NCBI RefSeq assembly: GCF_030413175.1
Contig: NZ_CP129212.1
Coordinates: 620,001-684,000 of the forward strand
Direction of reading: 5' to 3'
Length of the DNA stretch: 64,000 bases
Source: Bradyrhizobium roseum
GTDB lineage: Bacteria; Pseudomonadota; Alphaproteobacteria; Rhizobiales; Xanthobacteraceae
Shown here: positions 34,309 to 42,377 of the stretch, in pieces
Position numbering within the stretch: the stretch's first letter is position 1
Layout: each line of letters opens with the position of its first letter
Position numbers and translations under genes: made by a program
The notes under the pieces: generated by a model
Told to the model about the DNA's origin: nothing
Seen by the model: only the letters and a program-made list of their open reading frames with translations
The model's database searches: none

Positions 34309-35244
34309 CTAGTTTACCACTTTCGGTGAGTTGGGTCCGGCCGTACTGCTCGTATTCTGGCTGCTTCCTGAATCCGTGGCGTTGAGGATGGCGCCAAGTC
34401 TGGTGGTCCAATCCTGCACTTGTTTGGCATATGGATCATCCTTGATTTTCGGATCGAGCTTAGGACACTTCTCCGGCGGTAAAAACGTCGTGCTCGCTAT
34501 TTTTGTAGCAATATCCGAGTGAAGTTGACGAAGCGCGGCCAACGAGCGTTCGCTCTTCAGGTATGACTCCCGCGGAGCATAGAATGAATTCAGCGCCGAC
34601 GTCGCCGTGCCCAACGATGAAAATACGATAGCGAGTATGCCGACCCAGAGGGACAGGTTGTTGGTCGACGGTGTTTCGCCGGCCGGCGCTATCGATTTGA
34701 TACTGATCAGAATGGTTGTGATTGCGCCGATCCCGACGATCGCAAGCTGAAACCAGAACATGCTTGTGTAGTTCCGGTTGGCTGCGGATGCTGACTCGAT
34801 CCGATTGCGCTTGATCGAATCGCTGAGGTAGACGATGGCGCGCTGATAGTTTGAGAGTACGAGGGAGTTTGCGGCTTTCTGGTCTGGGGCCCTGACTGCA
34901 GATTGCCTGCGGACGTCACTGGGCAAGATATCCAGCCTTAATGCGGCGCGAACGAAATCTGGCTGGGCATCGAGGTCTTGGATGTTCGAACACGCAGCCG
35001 CCGCTGCGGCGATCATTTCATGATCGGCGCGGGCCAACTGCCATTCCTGGACGGCAGCGTAGGAATAAATTTGGCTTTCCGAATTCCGTCCGCTAACGCC
35101 GTCGTATCCGTATCGCATCAGCAAATAGCCGATCACCAAGACGACGACCACAAACGCGAACGCGCCTACTCTGCGGACGATCTGCCAGAAGCGGGCATTT
35201 TCGGCCGCCGCTGAAGGCGTATCGGGAGGTGCTGTTCCGGGCAA
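34309..35244 (-). CDS. Orphan membrane protein, A+T-richer than neighbours (possibly SLATT/DUF4231-like)
   Basis: A 311-aa protein not assigned to a family with confidence. The chosen start is TTG at 35244, 5 nt after a perfect GGAGG; the ATG at 35286 would lie in the -10 region of a strong promoter. One membrane helix is near residue 30 (VGAFAFVVVVLVIGYLLMRY). A second pair of helices is near 160-215 (MFWFQLAIVGIGAITTILIS and LSLWVGILAIVFSSLGTATS). After that comes SFYAPRESYLKSERSLAALR and a helical tail, a layout reminiscent of SLATT/DUF4231 two-helix proteins. The C-terminal 20 residues are Ser/Thr/Asn-rich. Codon use and base content differ from its neighbours, suggesting acquisition. Confidence 0.65.
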   Translation of the reverse strand: MPGTAPPDTPSAAAENARFWQIVRRVGAFAFVVVVLVIGYLLMRYGYDGVSGRNSESQIYSYAAVQEWQLARADHEMIAAAAAACSNIQDLDAQPDFVRAALRLDILPSDVRRQSAVRAPDQKAANSLVLSNYQRAIVYLSDSIKRNRIESASAANRNYTSMFWFQLAIVGIGAITTILISIKSIAPAGETPSTNNLSLWVGILAIVFSSLGTATSALNSFYAPRESYLKSERSLAALRQLHSDIATKIASTTFLPPEKCPKLDPKIKDDPYAKQVQDWTTRLGAILNATDSGSSQNTSSTAGPNSPKVVN

Positions 35245-35277
35245 TGTAACCTCCAAATCTAAGAATGAAATTTTGAA

Positions 35278-35305
35278 ATAATACAATCTGTACGTTAAGT
35301 ATCAA
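35278..35305 (-). promoter_or_regulatory. Near-consensus sigma70 promoter
   Basis: On the reverse strand TTGATA (35305-35300) and TATTAT (35283-35278) are separated by 16 bp, each one mismatch from consensus. Transcription would start near 35270, giving a leader of about 26 nt that contains GGAGG and ends at the TTG start. Such a promoter is unusual among the G+C-rich promoters of this genome. Confidence 0.6.
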
Positions 35306-35417
35306 TCCGATTCCGGCTGGCGGGATTAAAAGCCAGCGGTGTCGGTAAGCTCCATTGACCCTTGTCGGGACCTGCGCCAAGCTTGCCGAAAATCAAAACA
35401 ACAATCGGAGGTCGCCC

Positions 35418-36755
35418 ATGCTCCGCGCAGAAGACAACAAATTCCTCACCGAGAGTGGTGCGGGCACCGGCATGGGCGAATTGCTCCGCCGCTTCTGGCT
35501 TCCCGTGCTGCTGTCTGAAGAGCTGCCCGAGGCCGACGGCACCCCGAAAAAGATCATGGTCATGGGCGAGGAGCTGCTCGCGTTCCGCGACACCCGCGGC
35601 GTCGTCGGCGTCATCGATCAGTATTGCCCGCATCGCGGCGCCAATCTCTGGCTCGGCCGCAACGAGGAGTGCGGCATCCGCTGCGTCTATCACGGCTGGA
35701 AGTTCGACACCGACGGCCGCTGCGTCGACATGCCGACCTCCTATCCCGACCTCAACGCGAAAGACCTGATCCGGATCAAGTCTTATCCGGTGCGCGAATG
35801 GGGCGACATGATCTGGGCCTATATGGGCCCGGCCGATCAGGTGCCCGATCTGCCCGATCTGGAAATGGCGCTGGTGCCGGCCTCGCATCGCTTCGTCACC
35901 AAGAAATGGCAGGACTGCAACTGGGTGCAGGCACTCGAAGGCTCGATCGACACCGCGCATTTCACCTTCGCGCATCTCTCCTTTGAGAAGGAAGAGAACG
36001 AGATCCTCGACATCAAGAAGCATTTTGTGAACCCGCTGACGCGGGTCGCGACCGACCACATGCGCTGGATCGCCGAGGACCCGCGCCCGGTGATCAAGAT
36101 CAATCCGCACGAAGCCGGGCTGACGGTCGCCGGCGGGCGGCTGACCGGCTCCGATAACATCTACTGGCGCATCGCCCAGTTCCTGATGCCGGTGCACGCC
36201 TATGCGCCGAGCTCGATGCCGGGCGAGAACATTTTCGGGCAGACGTTCGTGCCGGTGACCGATACCAATTGCTGGATCTACACCTATGCGTGGAATCCGG
36301 AGCGCCCGCTGACCCAGGCCGAGCGCGACGGCTACGCCAACGGCAACGGCGTAATGGCGGTGGTTGACGAGAATTATGTTCCGCTGCGCAACAAGTCGAA
36401 CGACTATCTGATCGATCGCAAGCTGCAGAAGACGTCCAGTTACACCGGCATCAAGGGCGTCTCCGAGCAGGACGCCGCGGTGCAGGACAGCCAGGGGCCG
36501 ATCGCCGACCGTACCCGCGAGCATCTCGGGCCGACCGATCTCGGCATCCTGCATTTCCGCAAGCTGGTGATGGACGCCGCACGCGCGCTGCAAAACGGCG
36601 AAGCGCCGCCGCATCTGCAGCATCAGCACCGCTATGCCGTGCGCTCCGGCGCTTGCGTCACCAGCAAGACAAAGGACCTCACCGCCGTCATGATCGAGCG
36701 CTTCGGTGATGCGGCCGGATATGTCGGCCGCCCGGGCAGGGACGCGGCGGAGTAG
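35418..36755 (+). CDS. Rieske non-heme iron oxygenase, oxygenase component
   Basis: A 445-aa alpha subunit of the phthalate/phenoxybenzoate dioxygenase-like group. The ATG follows CGGAGGTCGCCC; the longer frame lacks homology. The Rieske 2Fe-2S ligands are Cys70/His72 (CPHRG) and Cys89/His92 (CVYHGW). The mononuclear iron ligands His181 and His186 lie in EGSIDTAHFTFAH. It should hydroxylate, dihydroxylate or O-demethylate an aromatic substrate with electrons from a reductase. No reductase or ferredoxin gene is near, so it must use one encoded elsewhere. It is divergent from the orphan membrane-protein gene and convergent with the antiporter. Confidence 0.9.
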   Translation: MLRAEDNKFLTESGAGTGMGELLRRFWLPVLLSEELPEADGTPKKIMVMGEELLAFRDTRGVVGVIDQYCPHRGANLWLGRNEECGIRCVYHGWKFDTDGRCVDMPTSYPDLNAKDLIRIKSYPVREWGDMIWAYMGPADQVPDLPDLEMALVPASHRFVTKKWQDCNWVQALEGSIDTAHFTFAHLSFEKEENEILDIKKHFVNPLTRVATDHMRWIAEDPRPVIKINPHEAGLTVAGGRLTGSDNIYWRIAQFLMPVHAYAPSSMPGENIFGQTFVPVTDTNCWIYTYAWNPERPLTQAERDGYANGNGVMAVVDENYVPLRNKSNDYLIDRKLQKTSSYTGIKGVSEQDAAVQDSQGPIADRTREHLGPTDLGILHFRKLVMDAARALQNGEAPPHLQHQHRYAVRSGACVTSKTKDLTAVMIERFGDAAGYVGRPGRDAAE

Positions 36756-36764
36756 GGCGCTCAC

Positions 36765-36804
36765 CGTCATTCCGGGTTCGTGCTTCGCACGCCCCGGAAT
36801 GACG
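36765..36804. terminator. CGTCATTCCGGG-type hairpin between convergent genes
   Basis: CGTCATTCCGGG / CCCCGGAATGACG arms with a short inner stem CGTGCTTCGCACG form a compact 40-bp hairpin between the oxygenase stop (36755) and the antiporter stop (36813). This is a minimal member of the repeat family at 3451 and 22937. It probably acts as a bidirectional terminator. Confidence 0.7.
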
Positions 36805-36812
36805 AGCGATCC

Positions 36813-38420
36813 CTACAGCGGCATCTTCCGATACTCGCGATTGCTCAAGCTCGCTTCCTCCAGATCGAGGTCGCGCTCGATATGCCGTCTGGTTTCGTCG
36901 GTGATCTTGCCGTCGCGGAGCAGGAGGTGGATGAACTTCCGTTCCGCCACGATCAATTCCCGGGTCAGCGCGGCGCCGGCCACCGAGACGTCGTGGGCGT
37001 CGGGATCGAGCGAGTTCGGCAGTTGGTTGCTGCGGGTCTCGTGGCGCGCCCGCAGCAGTTTCACGACTTCATCGGAGAGCTGGCGGTCGTCGGTAATGGC
37101 GTCGAGCGATTTGAGCGCCGCATCGAGCGCCGCGCGCCTTGCGGCGATCTCGGCCTCGTGTTCCGCGAGATGCTCGGTGCTGCCGTCTTTGGTGACGCCG
37201 AGCCACCGCACCACCGGCGGCAATCCGAGCCCCAGTCCGACCAGCGTGATGAAGATGACGCCGAAGGCGACGAACAGGATCATGTCGCGGTAGGGAAAGG
37301 GGGCGCCGCCGGGCAGTGCGAGCGGCAGCGCCAGCGCGGCGGCCAGCGACACCGCGCCGCGCACGCCGGTGAAGGCGACCACGAAGACGGCCTGCCAGGA
37401 GGGCGTCGGATCGCGTTGGCGGATTCGCTTGCTGAGCAGCCGCGGCAGATAGGTTGCGGGGTAGACCCAGGCGAAGCGGGCGAGAATGACGATGATGGCG
37501 ACCAGCGCCGTGGCGATCAGGATGTCACCAAGCGGAAACGCCTTCGATTTCTCGAACAGCAGCCGCATCTGGAAACCCGTCAGCAGGAACAGCAGGCCCT
37601 CGACCAGATAGATCACCAGGTCCCAGAAGAAAATGCCCTGCAGGCGCGTCGCCGACGAAATCAAAAGCGGTCCGTTCCAGCTGATGTAGAGGCCGCAGGC
37701 CACGGTTGCGATCACGCCGGAGCCGCCGAGATGTTCGGGTATCCAGTAGGCGAGGTAGGGGGTGATCAGCGACAGCGTGATCTCGATCTGCGGATCCCGC
37801 GCGTGGTGCCGCGCGCGCAACGACAGCCAGCCCACCGCAACGCCGAACAGGATCTCGCAGACGACGATGGCCGCGAACGTGCCCGTCGCTTTCGGCAGCG
37901 AGAACAGCCCGGTCGAAATCGCCACCACCGCGAACCGATAGAGGATCAATGCGGTGGCGTCGTTGGCGAGCCCCTCGCCCTCGAGCACCACCAGGATGCG
38001 GCGCGGCATGCCGAGCTTGCGGGCAATGGCCAGCGGCGCCACCACGTCCGGCGGCGCGACGATCGCGCCCAGCAGGAAGCCGATGCTCCACGGCAGTCCG
38101 ATCAGAAAATGGGTCGCGGCCGCGACCGCGAAGGCGGTGAAGATCACGCAGCCGACCGACAGCAGGATGATCGGACGCAGGTTGGATTTGAACTCGCGCC
38201 AGCTCATGGCGACGCTCGCCGAGTAGATCAGCGGCGGCAGGAAGACCAGCAGCACCAGCTCAGGCGGCAGTTCCACCGTCGGCATCCCGGGCACGAAGGC
38301 GAGCGCGATGCCGGCGAGCAGCAGCAGGATCGCCGGCGCGACGTTGATCCGCCGCGCCAGCAATGCAACGCCGGCCAGCACGGCGAGCAGGATCAAGAAC
38401 ATCTGAAACTTGGCTTCCAT
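36813..38420 (-). CDS. Na+/H+ antiporter, CPA1 family
   Basis: A 535-aa antiporter with 12-13 predicted helices and a cytoplasmic C-terminal domain of about 110 residues. The start ATG at 38420 is placed just before the first helix (FQMFLILLAVLAGVALLARR). IGFLLGAIVAPPDVVAPLAI near residue 105 is the discontinuous-helix motif, GEGLANDATALILYRF near 150 carries the ion-binding Asn-Asp pair, and FTGVRGAVSLAAALALP near 365 holds the conserved Arg. It exchanges Na+ (or K+) for protons at the inner membrane, supporting pH and salt homeostasis. The C-terminal part is helical and charged. Confidence 0.9.
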   Translation of the reverse strand: MEAKFQMFLILLAVLAGVALLARRINVAPAILLLLAGIALAFVPGMPTVELPPELVLLVFLPPLIYSASVAMSWREFKSNLRPIILLSVGCVIFTAFAVAAATHFLIGLPWSIGFLLGAIVAPPDVVAPLAIARKLGMPRRILVVLEGEGLANDATALILYRFAVVAISTGLFSLPKATGTFAAIVVCEILFGVAVGWLSLRARHHARDPQIEITLSLITPYLAYWIPEHLGGSGVIATVACGLYISWNGPLLISSATRLQGIFFWDLVIYLVEGLLFLLTGFQMRLLFEKSKAFPLGDILIATALVAIIVILARFAWVYPATYLPRLLSKRIRQRDPTPSWQAVFVVAFTGVRGAVSLAAALALPLALPGGAPFPYRDMILFVAFGVIFITLVGLGLGLPPVVRWLGVTKDGSTEHLAEHEAEIAARRAALDAALKSLDAITDDRQLSDEVVKLLRARHETRSNQLPNSLDPDAHDVSVAGAALTRELIVAERKFIHLLLRDGKITDETRRHIERDLDLEEASLSNREYRKMPL

Positions 38421-38601
38421 GATCGCCCATTCGCAGGGAAAAACCGCGACGTCAATGCGCACGGCGCGCACGCCCCCGGACGACGAGCGAAGCGGTTTCA
38501 AGCCGTTACTGAAAAGTTTGTGGCCCTGCCTCCGAACGCGCCCGATCGGCTCCCGTAACAGCAAGCCAGCCCATTGCGGCGAACAGGGCGGGAGCATTGC
38601 C

Positions 38602-38760
38602 ATGAAGCATATCGGTCAGCATGCAATCGTGATCGGCGCCAGCTTGGGCGGCCTCCTGGCCGCGCGTGCTGTCGGATTTCTACGCCGTCGTGACCGTGCT
38701 GGAGCGCGATGGGTTTCCGCCGCAGCGGCAGCGCGGAGGCCGCACCGGCGGGCGCGCAAA
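38602..38760 (+). pseudogene. N-terminal remnant of an FAD-dependent monooxygenase, frameshifted
   Basis: The ATG follows GGGAGCATTGCC and encodes MKHIGQHAIVIGASLGGLLA, a textbook FAD-binding GxGxxG start. Near 38668 the frame slips: the continuation LSDFYAVVTVLERDGFPPQ, expected after the second strand of the Rossmann fold, is in the +1 frame. This is consistent with loss of two bases. Homology ends near 38740-38760 and palindromic repeats follow. About 50 of an expected 400 or more residues remain. Confidence 0.75.
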
Positions 38761-38770
38761 TCTGAATCGT

Positions 38771-38911
38771 CAATACCCGGAATCACAAATCGGTATTGTG
38801 CCCATCCTTCGAGACGTCTGCTTCGCGGCCTCCTCTGGGCGAGGTCCGACTTGTTGAAACACAACAACCTCATGCTGAGGAGCGAGCGACGCGAGCGTCT
38901 CGAAGCATGGG
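38771..38911. repeat. Palindromic repeats, CCATCCTTCGAGACG family
   Basis: A short pair CAATACC-N14-GGTATTG (38771-38798) is followed by a longer element with outer arms CCATCCTTCGAGACG (38802) and CGTCTCGAAGCATGGG (38911). CCTCATGCTGAGGAG inside forms a further hairpin. It abuts the truncated end of the monooxygenase remnant. Confidence 0.75.
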
Positions 38912-38953
38912 CAGCAAGCGACTCAGATATTTCCCATACCCGGTACCAGTCGA

Positions 38954-39328
38954 CTACTCGCGCAGATCGTAACGGTAGGATTTCGAGACGATCTTCCAGC
39001 CGTCGTTCAGTTTCATCGCCACCAGATAGTCGGTGAAATAGCGCGGCGGCAACTGGCAGCGTACCTTGATGAAGGCGGTCTGGTCGTCCGAGCGATCGAT
39101 CGTGACGATGAAATCCTCGCGTGGCTTGCCTTCGGCCTTGGCGGAGGGGCGCTTGCGCACGCGATCCAGCCAGTCGGGCACGGTCAAAACCTGCAACTCG
39201 CCCTTTTCCAGCCAGCGCAAATCGGCGCTGGTGTCGAAGATCGCGCCGAGCTTGTCGGCATCGCCCTCATAAAGGCCATCAAAATAGGTCTTCACCACGG
39301 CTTCGACGGTCGATCGGTCGGCGTTCAC
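38954..39328 (-). CDS. SnoaL/NTF2-like fold protein (lumazine-binding-like)
   Basis: A 124-aa protein. The GTG at 39328 is chosen because GGGAG lies 6 nt upstream and the family similarity begins there. The pattern VEAVVKTYFDGLYEGDADKL near residue 8, DFIVTIDRSDDQTAFIKVRC near 73 and YFTDYLVAMKLNDGWKIVSK near 95 matches the Lumazine_bd_2 / NTF2-like superfamily. These small alpha+beta barrels bind hydrophobic ligands or act as accessory enzymes. No catalytic pair can be assigned. It appears to be a single-gene unit. Confidence 0.75.
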   Translation of the reverse strand: MNADRSTVEAVVKTYFDGLYEGDADKLGAIFDTSADLRWLEKGELQVLTVPDWLDRVRKRPSAKAEGKPREDFIVTIDRSDDQTAFIKVRCQLPPRYFTDYLVAMKLNDGWKIVSKSYRYDLRE

Positions 39329-39652
39329 GGCTGTTCTCCCAGCAAATGAAAAATGGTTCGAGGGAATAAGCCATGAACGCGCCGATAGCGCTATTGAGAA
39401 AAGTCGAACGCTCGCATCGCTGGGGAAGAATGCGTGTCTTGCGGGGTTGCGGTAAGGCGCTGTCTTTGTCGCCGGGGAACCGGCGAACAGCCGCGGCCAT
39501 CGCCGAACCTTGCGGCTTGTTCGCCTGACCAAGGATATGGCAGGGCACCATTCACATCCGTGTGGATCGTGACGTACCTCACAAAGCCAGACTGTGGCTT
39601 CTGGTACGCAGGCTGGTGTGGTAAAAAAGTTCAAGGCTCCGGAGGAGTCACG
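39329..39652. other. Divergent promoter region, no gene seen
   Basis: 324 bp separate the start of the SnoaL-like gene from that of the caspase-like gene. Short open frames are present on both strands but none has a ribosome-binding site with plausible protein composition. A small hairpin GCCGG-GGAA-CCGGC lies near 39471-39484. Promoters for both genes must be here. Confidence 0.5.
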
Positions 39653-41410
39653 ATGATGTCTGGATATTTAAAATTGTGCCGATTAGCCGTTGCAGCCGCC
39701 AGCTTCCTGCTGGTCAGCGCACCTGCGTTTGCCGAAAAGCGCGTGGCGCTGGTGCTGGGCAATTCCGCCTACCGCAACGTCGCCCCGCTCGCCAATCCCA
39801 TTAACGATAGCATGAAGATTGCAGCGACGCTGAAAGAGGCCGGCTTCGACGTGGTCGATTCCCGCCGTGACCTGCCGGCCGCCGAAACCCGCCGCGCGCT
39901 ACGCGACTTTGCCGACAAGGCGCGTGATGCCGATATCGCGGTGGTCTACTACGCCGGCCACGGTATCGAGGTGGATGGCGGCAACTACCTCATTCCCGTC
40001 GATGCGCGGCTTGAGCGCGATACCGACATCTATGACGAGGGCCTGTCGCTCGACCGCATCCTGATCGCGATCGAGCCGGCCAAGAAACTGCGGCTGGTGA
40101 TTCTCGATGCCTGCCGCGACAATCCGTTTTCGCGGACCATGAAGCGCACCGTCGCTTCGCGCGCGATCGGGCAGGGCCTCGCCAAGGTCGAGCCGACCAG
40201 CCCGAACGTGCTGATCGCCTATTCCGCCAAGGCCGGTTCCACCGCGGCCGACGGCGACGGCCAGAACAGCCCGTTCACGTCGGCGCTGTCTCAACATTTG
40301 ACAAAACCCGGCCTCGACGTGCGCCGCGCCTTCGGCTTCGTCCGCGACGAGGTGCTCAAGTCCACCGGCAACAAGCAGGAGCCCTTCGTGTACGGCTCGC
40401 TCGGCGGCGAGGACGTGCCGCTGGTGCCGGCAAAGGCGGTGCCCGCCGCTGCGCCCGTCCCGAGCCCGCAGGCCGAGGCCCGCCGCGATTATGAGCTGGC
40501 GCTGCAGGTCGGCAACAAGAGCGCGCTCAACGCCTTCCTCGCGCAATATCCCGACGGTTTCTACGCCAGCCTTGCCAAGCTGCAGCTCGACAAGCTTTCC
40601 GCCGAGGAAGCGCGCGTCGCCGCGACCGAAAGGGCCCGCATGGCCGAGCAGGAACGCGCGCGGCTCGTCGCCGAGGGCGCCCAGAAGGCGCAGCAGGCCA
40701 AGGCCGACGCAGATGCCAGGGCCGCCGAGCAGGCGCGCCTTGCGGCCGAGAAGGCCAAGCAGGTGGCGCAGGAACAGTCCGCCGCCGCCGAGCAGAAGCG
40801 CGCTGCTGCCGAGGCTGCCGCCGCTGCACCGGGCCCCGCACCCGCCGACAAGGCGGTGAACGTGGCCGCGCTCGCCGCCGGCCCGCCGCAGCCCGACGTC
40901 ACCAAGTCGGTGCAATCGGAACTGCGCCGCGTCGGCTGCCTGACCGGCAACGCCGATGGCACCTGGAACAGTTCCACGCAGCGTTCGCTGTCACAGTTCA
41001 ACCGTTATGCCGGCACAAAGGTCGATACCAAGGTCGCAAGCGTCGATACGCTCGACACCATCAAGCTGAAATCGTCCCGCGTCTGCCCGCTGGTCTGCGA
41101 GCACGGTTTCCAGGCCGAGGGCGAGCGCTGCACCAAGATCGTCTGTGCCGAGGGCTCTTTCCTCAACGACGACAATGAGTGCGAGAAGCGCCGCGCCAAG
41201 AAGCCGGTGGCGGCACGCGAGCGGCCGGAACCGCGGCGCGATTACCCCGAAGCACGGCGCGCGCCGGAAGCGACCAAGCGCGTCTACATCACCGGCTCCC
41301 AGGTGCCGCGTGGCGCAGGGACCGGGGCCAACGGCCGACCCTTGACCGGCCAGGACCGTGCCACGGGTTGCCACTCCTTCGGCGCCATCATGTCGGGCGT
41401 CTGCCCGTAG
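39653..41410 (+). CDS. Exported caspase-like (peptidase C14) protein
   Basis: A 585-aa protein. The ATG is preceded by GGAGGAGTCACG, and a second ATG follows directly. A signal peptide (LAVAAASFLLVSAPAFA) is followed by a caspase/metacaspase domain of about residues 26-270 with RVALVLGNSAYRNV. The catalytic dyad is His103 (YYAGHGIEV) and Cys154 (LDACRDNPF). An Ala/Glu/Lys/Arg-rich coiled coil spans about 320-395. A C-terminal Cys-containing region (VCPLVCEHGFQAEGERC) ends in a basic tail. Many rhizobia carry such periplasmic caspase-like proteins; substrates are unknown. No toxin, STAND or gasdermin partner is adjacent. Confidence 0.87.
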   Translation: MMSGYLKLCRLAVAAASFLLVSAPAFAEKRVALVLGNSAYRNVAPLANPINDSMKIAATLKEAGFDVVDSRRDLPAAETRRALRDFADKARDADIAVVYYAGHGIEVDGGNYLIPVDARLERDTDIYDEGLSLDRILIAIEPAKKLRLVILDACRDNPFSRTMKRTVASRAIGQGLAKVEPTSPNVLIAYSAKAGSTAADGDGQNSPFTSALSQHLTKPGLDVRRAFGFVRDEVLKSTGNKQEPFVYGSLGGEDVPLVPAKAVPAAAPVPSPQAEARRDYELALQVGNKSALNAFLAQYPDGFYASLAKLQLDKLSAEEARVAATERARMAEQERARLVAEGAQKAQQAKADADARAAEQARLAAEKAKQVAQEQSAAAEQKRAAAEAAAAAPGPAPADKAVNVAALAAGPPQPDVTKSVQSELRRVGCLTGNADGTWNSSTQRSLSQFNRYAGTKVDTKVASVDTLDTIKLKSSRVCPLVCEHGFQAEGERCTKIVCAEGSFLNDDNECEKRRAKKPVAARERPEPRRDYPEARRAPEATKRVYITGSQVPRGAGTGANGRPLTGQDRATGCHSFGAIMSGVCP

Positions 41411-41430
41411 GCTGCCAATCAGGAAGGTGT

Positions 41431-41535
41431 CGTCACCCGCCTTGTGCGCAACAGCGCGCCAGGGCGGGTGACCCAGTATTCCAGAGGCCTCAGTAATAGA
41501 ACCGAAGGGCCGCGGCGTACGCGGGGAATGACAGA
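41431..41535. repeat. Repeat of the GTCACCCGCC / GGCGGGTGAC type
   Basis: GTCACCCGCC-TTGTGCGCA and GCGCGCCAGGGCGGGTGAC form a hairpin; the following TATTCCAGAGGC...CCGCGGCGTAC tract has the look of a Bradyrhizobium intergenic repeat, here truncated on the right. It lies just after the caspase-like gene. The remaining space up to 41671 shows nothing else. Confidence 0.6.
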
Positions 41536-41671
41536 TGAGTTTGACGGGCGGCAAATAGATGCTTGTAAAGCCCTGAGCGATTCCAAAAGCTTAGCTACTG
41601 TGCATGGGGTTGTTTTCGATGTTTTGGTTTCGGCCCCCCGCCGCCTGCTTCAAGCCCTCGCCGGCCAGTCC

Positions 41672-42352
41672 TCAGATCGCACTTCCCGCGATATTCACCA
41701 TCAACGCAATCAGCGCCGTATTGAACACGAACGAGATGATGCCGTGCACGGTCGCGGTGCGGCGGATGATCCTGTCGGTGATGCCGACGTCGGAGACCTG
41801 CGCGGTCATGCCGATGACGAACGAGAAATAGACGAAGTCCCAGTAGTCCGCCTCGGCATGGCTGTCGCCGCTCGGGAACTGCAGGCCGCCGGGCTTCTTG
41901 TTGCGATAGAAGTCGTGGGCTTAGTGCAGCGCGAAGGCCGTGTGCACGATTGCCCACGACAGCGCGATCGTCACGATGGCCAAGGTCATCTCGGCGGGGT
42001 TGCCCTTGGCCGCGCCGAGCTCGATCACGATGGCCGCCAGACTCGCGAAGGCGCCGAGCGCGGTCAACAGCAGCAGCAGGAAGCGTCCATCATCCTGAAT
42101 GACGGCGCTGCGCCTGATATGGCTGGTGTCACAGCGCATCATCATGCTGTAGGCGAGCACGAGATACAGGGCGGCGAAGACGTCCCAGGCGACCACCAGA
42201 CGCGTCGCGAACCGCAGCCCATCCGGCAGCAGGAAGAATATGACGATGCCGAGCGCGAGCGCGATGAAGGTGCGCGGGCGGCCATAGACCATGCGGACAG
42301 GCAGCGGCAGGTTGCGGAAGCGAACAAGGTAGTCTTCGAATTCCTTGTTCAT
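41672..42352 (-). pseudogene. DUF1345 membrane protein split by an in-frame TAA
   Basis: The start ATG at 42352 gives an intact N-terminal part to residue 143 (GRPRTFIALALGIVIFFLLP, then WAIVHTAFALH). A TAA at 41921-41923 then interrupts it where the family has Tyr in an HYA motif. The same frame continues without further damage: AHDFYRNKKPGGLQFPSGDS, ADYWDFVYFSFVIGMTAQVS, and HGIISFVFNTALIALMVNIA to a TGA at 41672. A single base substitution (Tyr codon to TAA) explains the break, so it is a young pseudogene, a sequencing error, or a read-through gene. Confidence 0.85.
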
Positions 42353-42377
42353 CCGGTTCCTTCGGCTGCGAGAGGCG

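Noticed and set aside
39279..39551. A 90-codon reverse frame in the gap before the caspase-like gene
   Set aside because: No ribosome-binding site, mixed composition and overlap with the start of the SnoaL-like gene.
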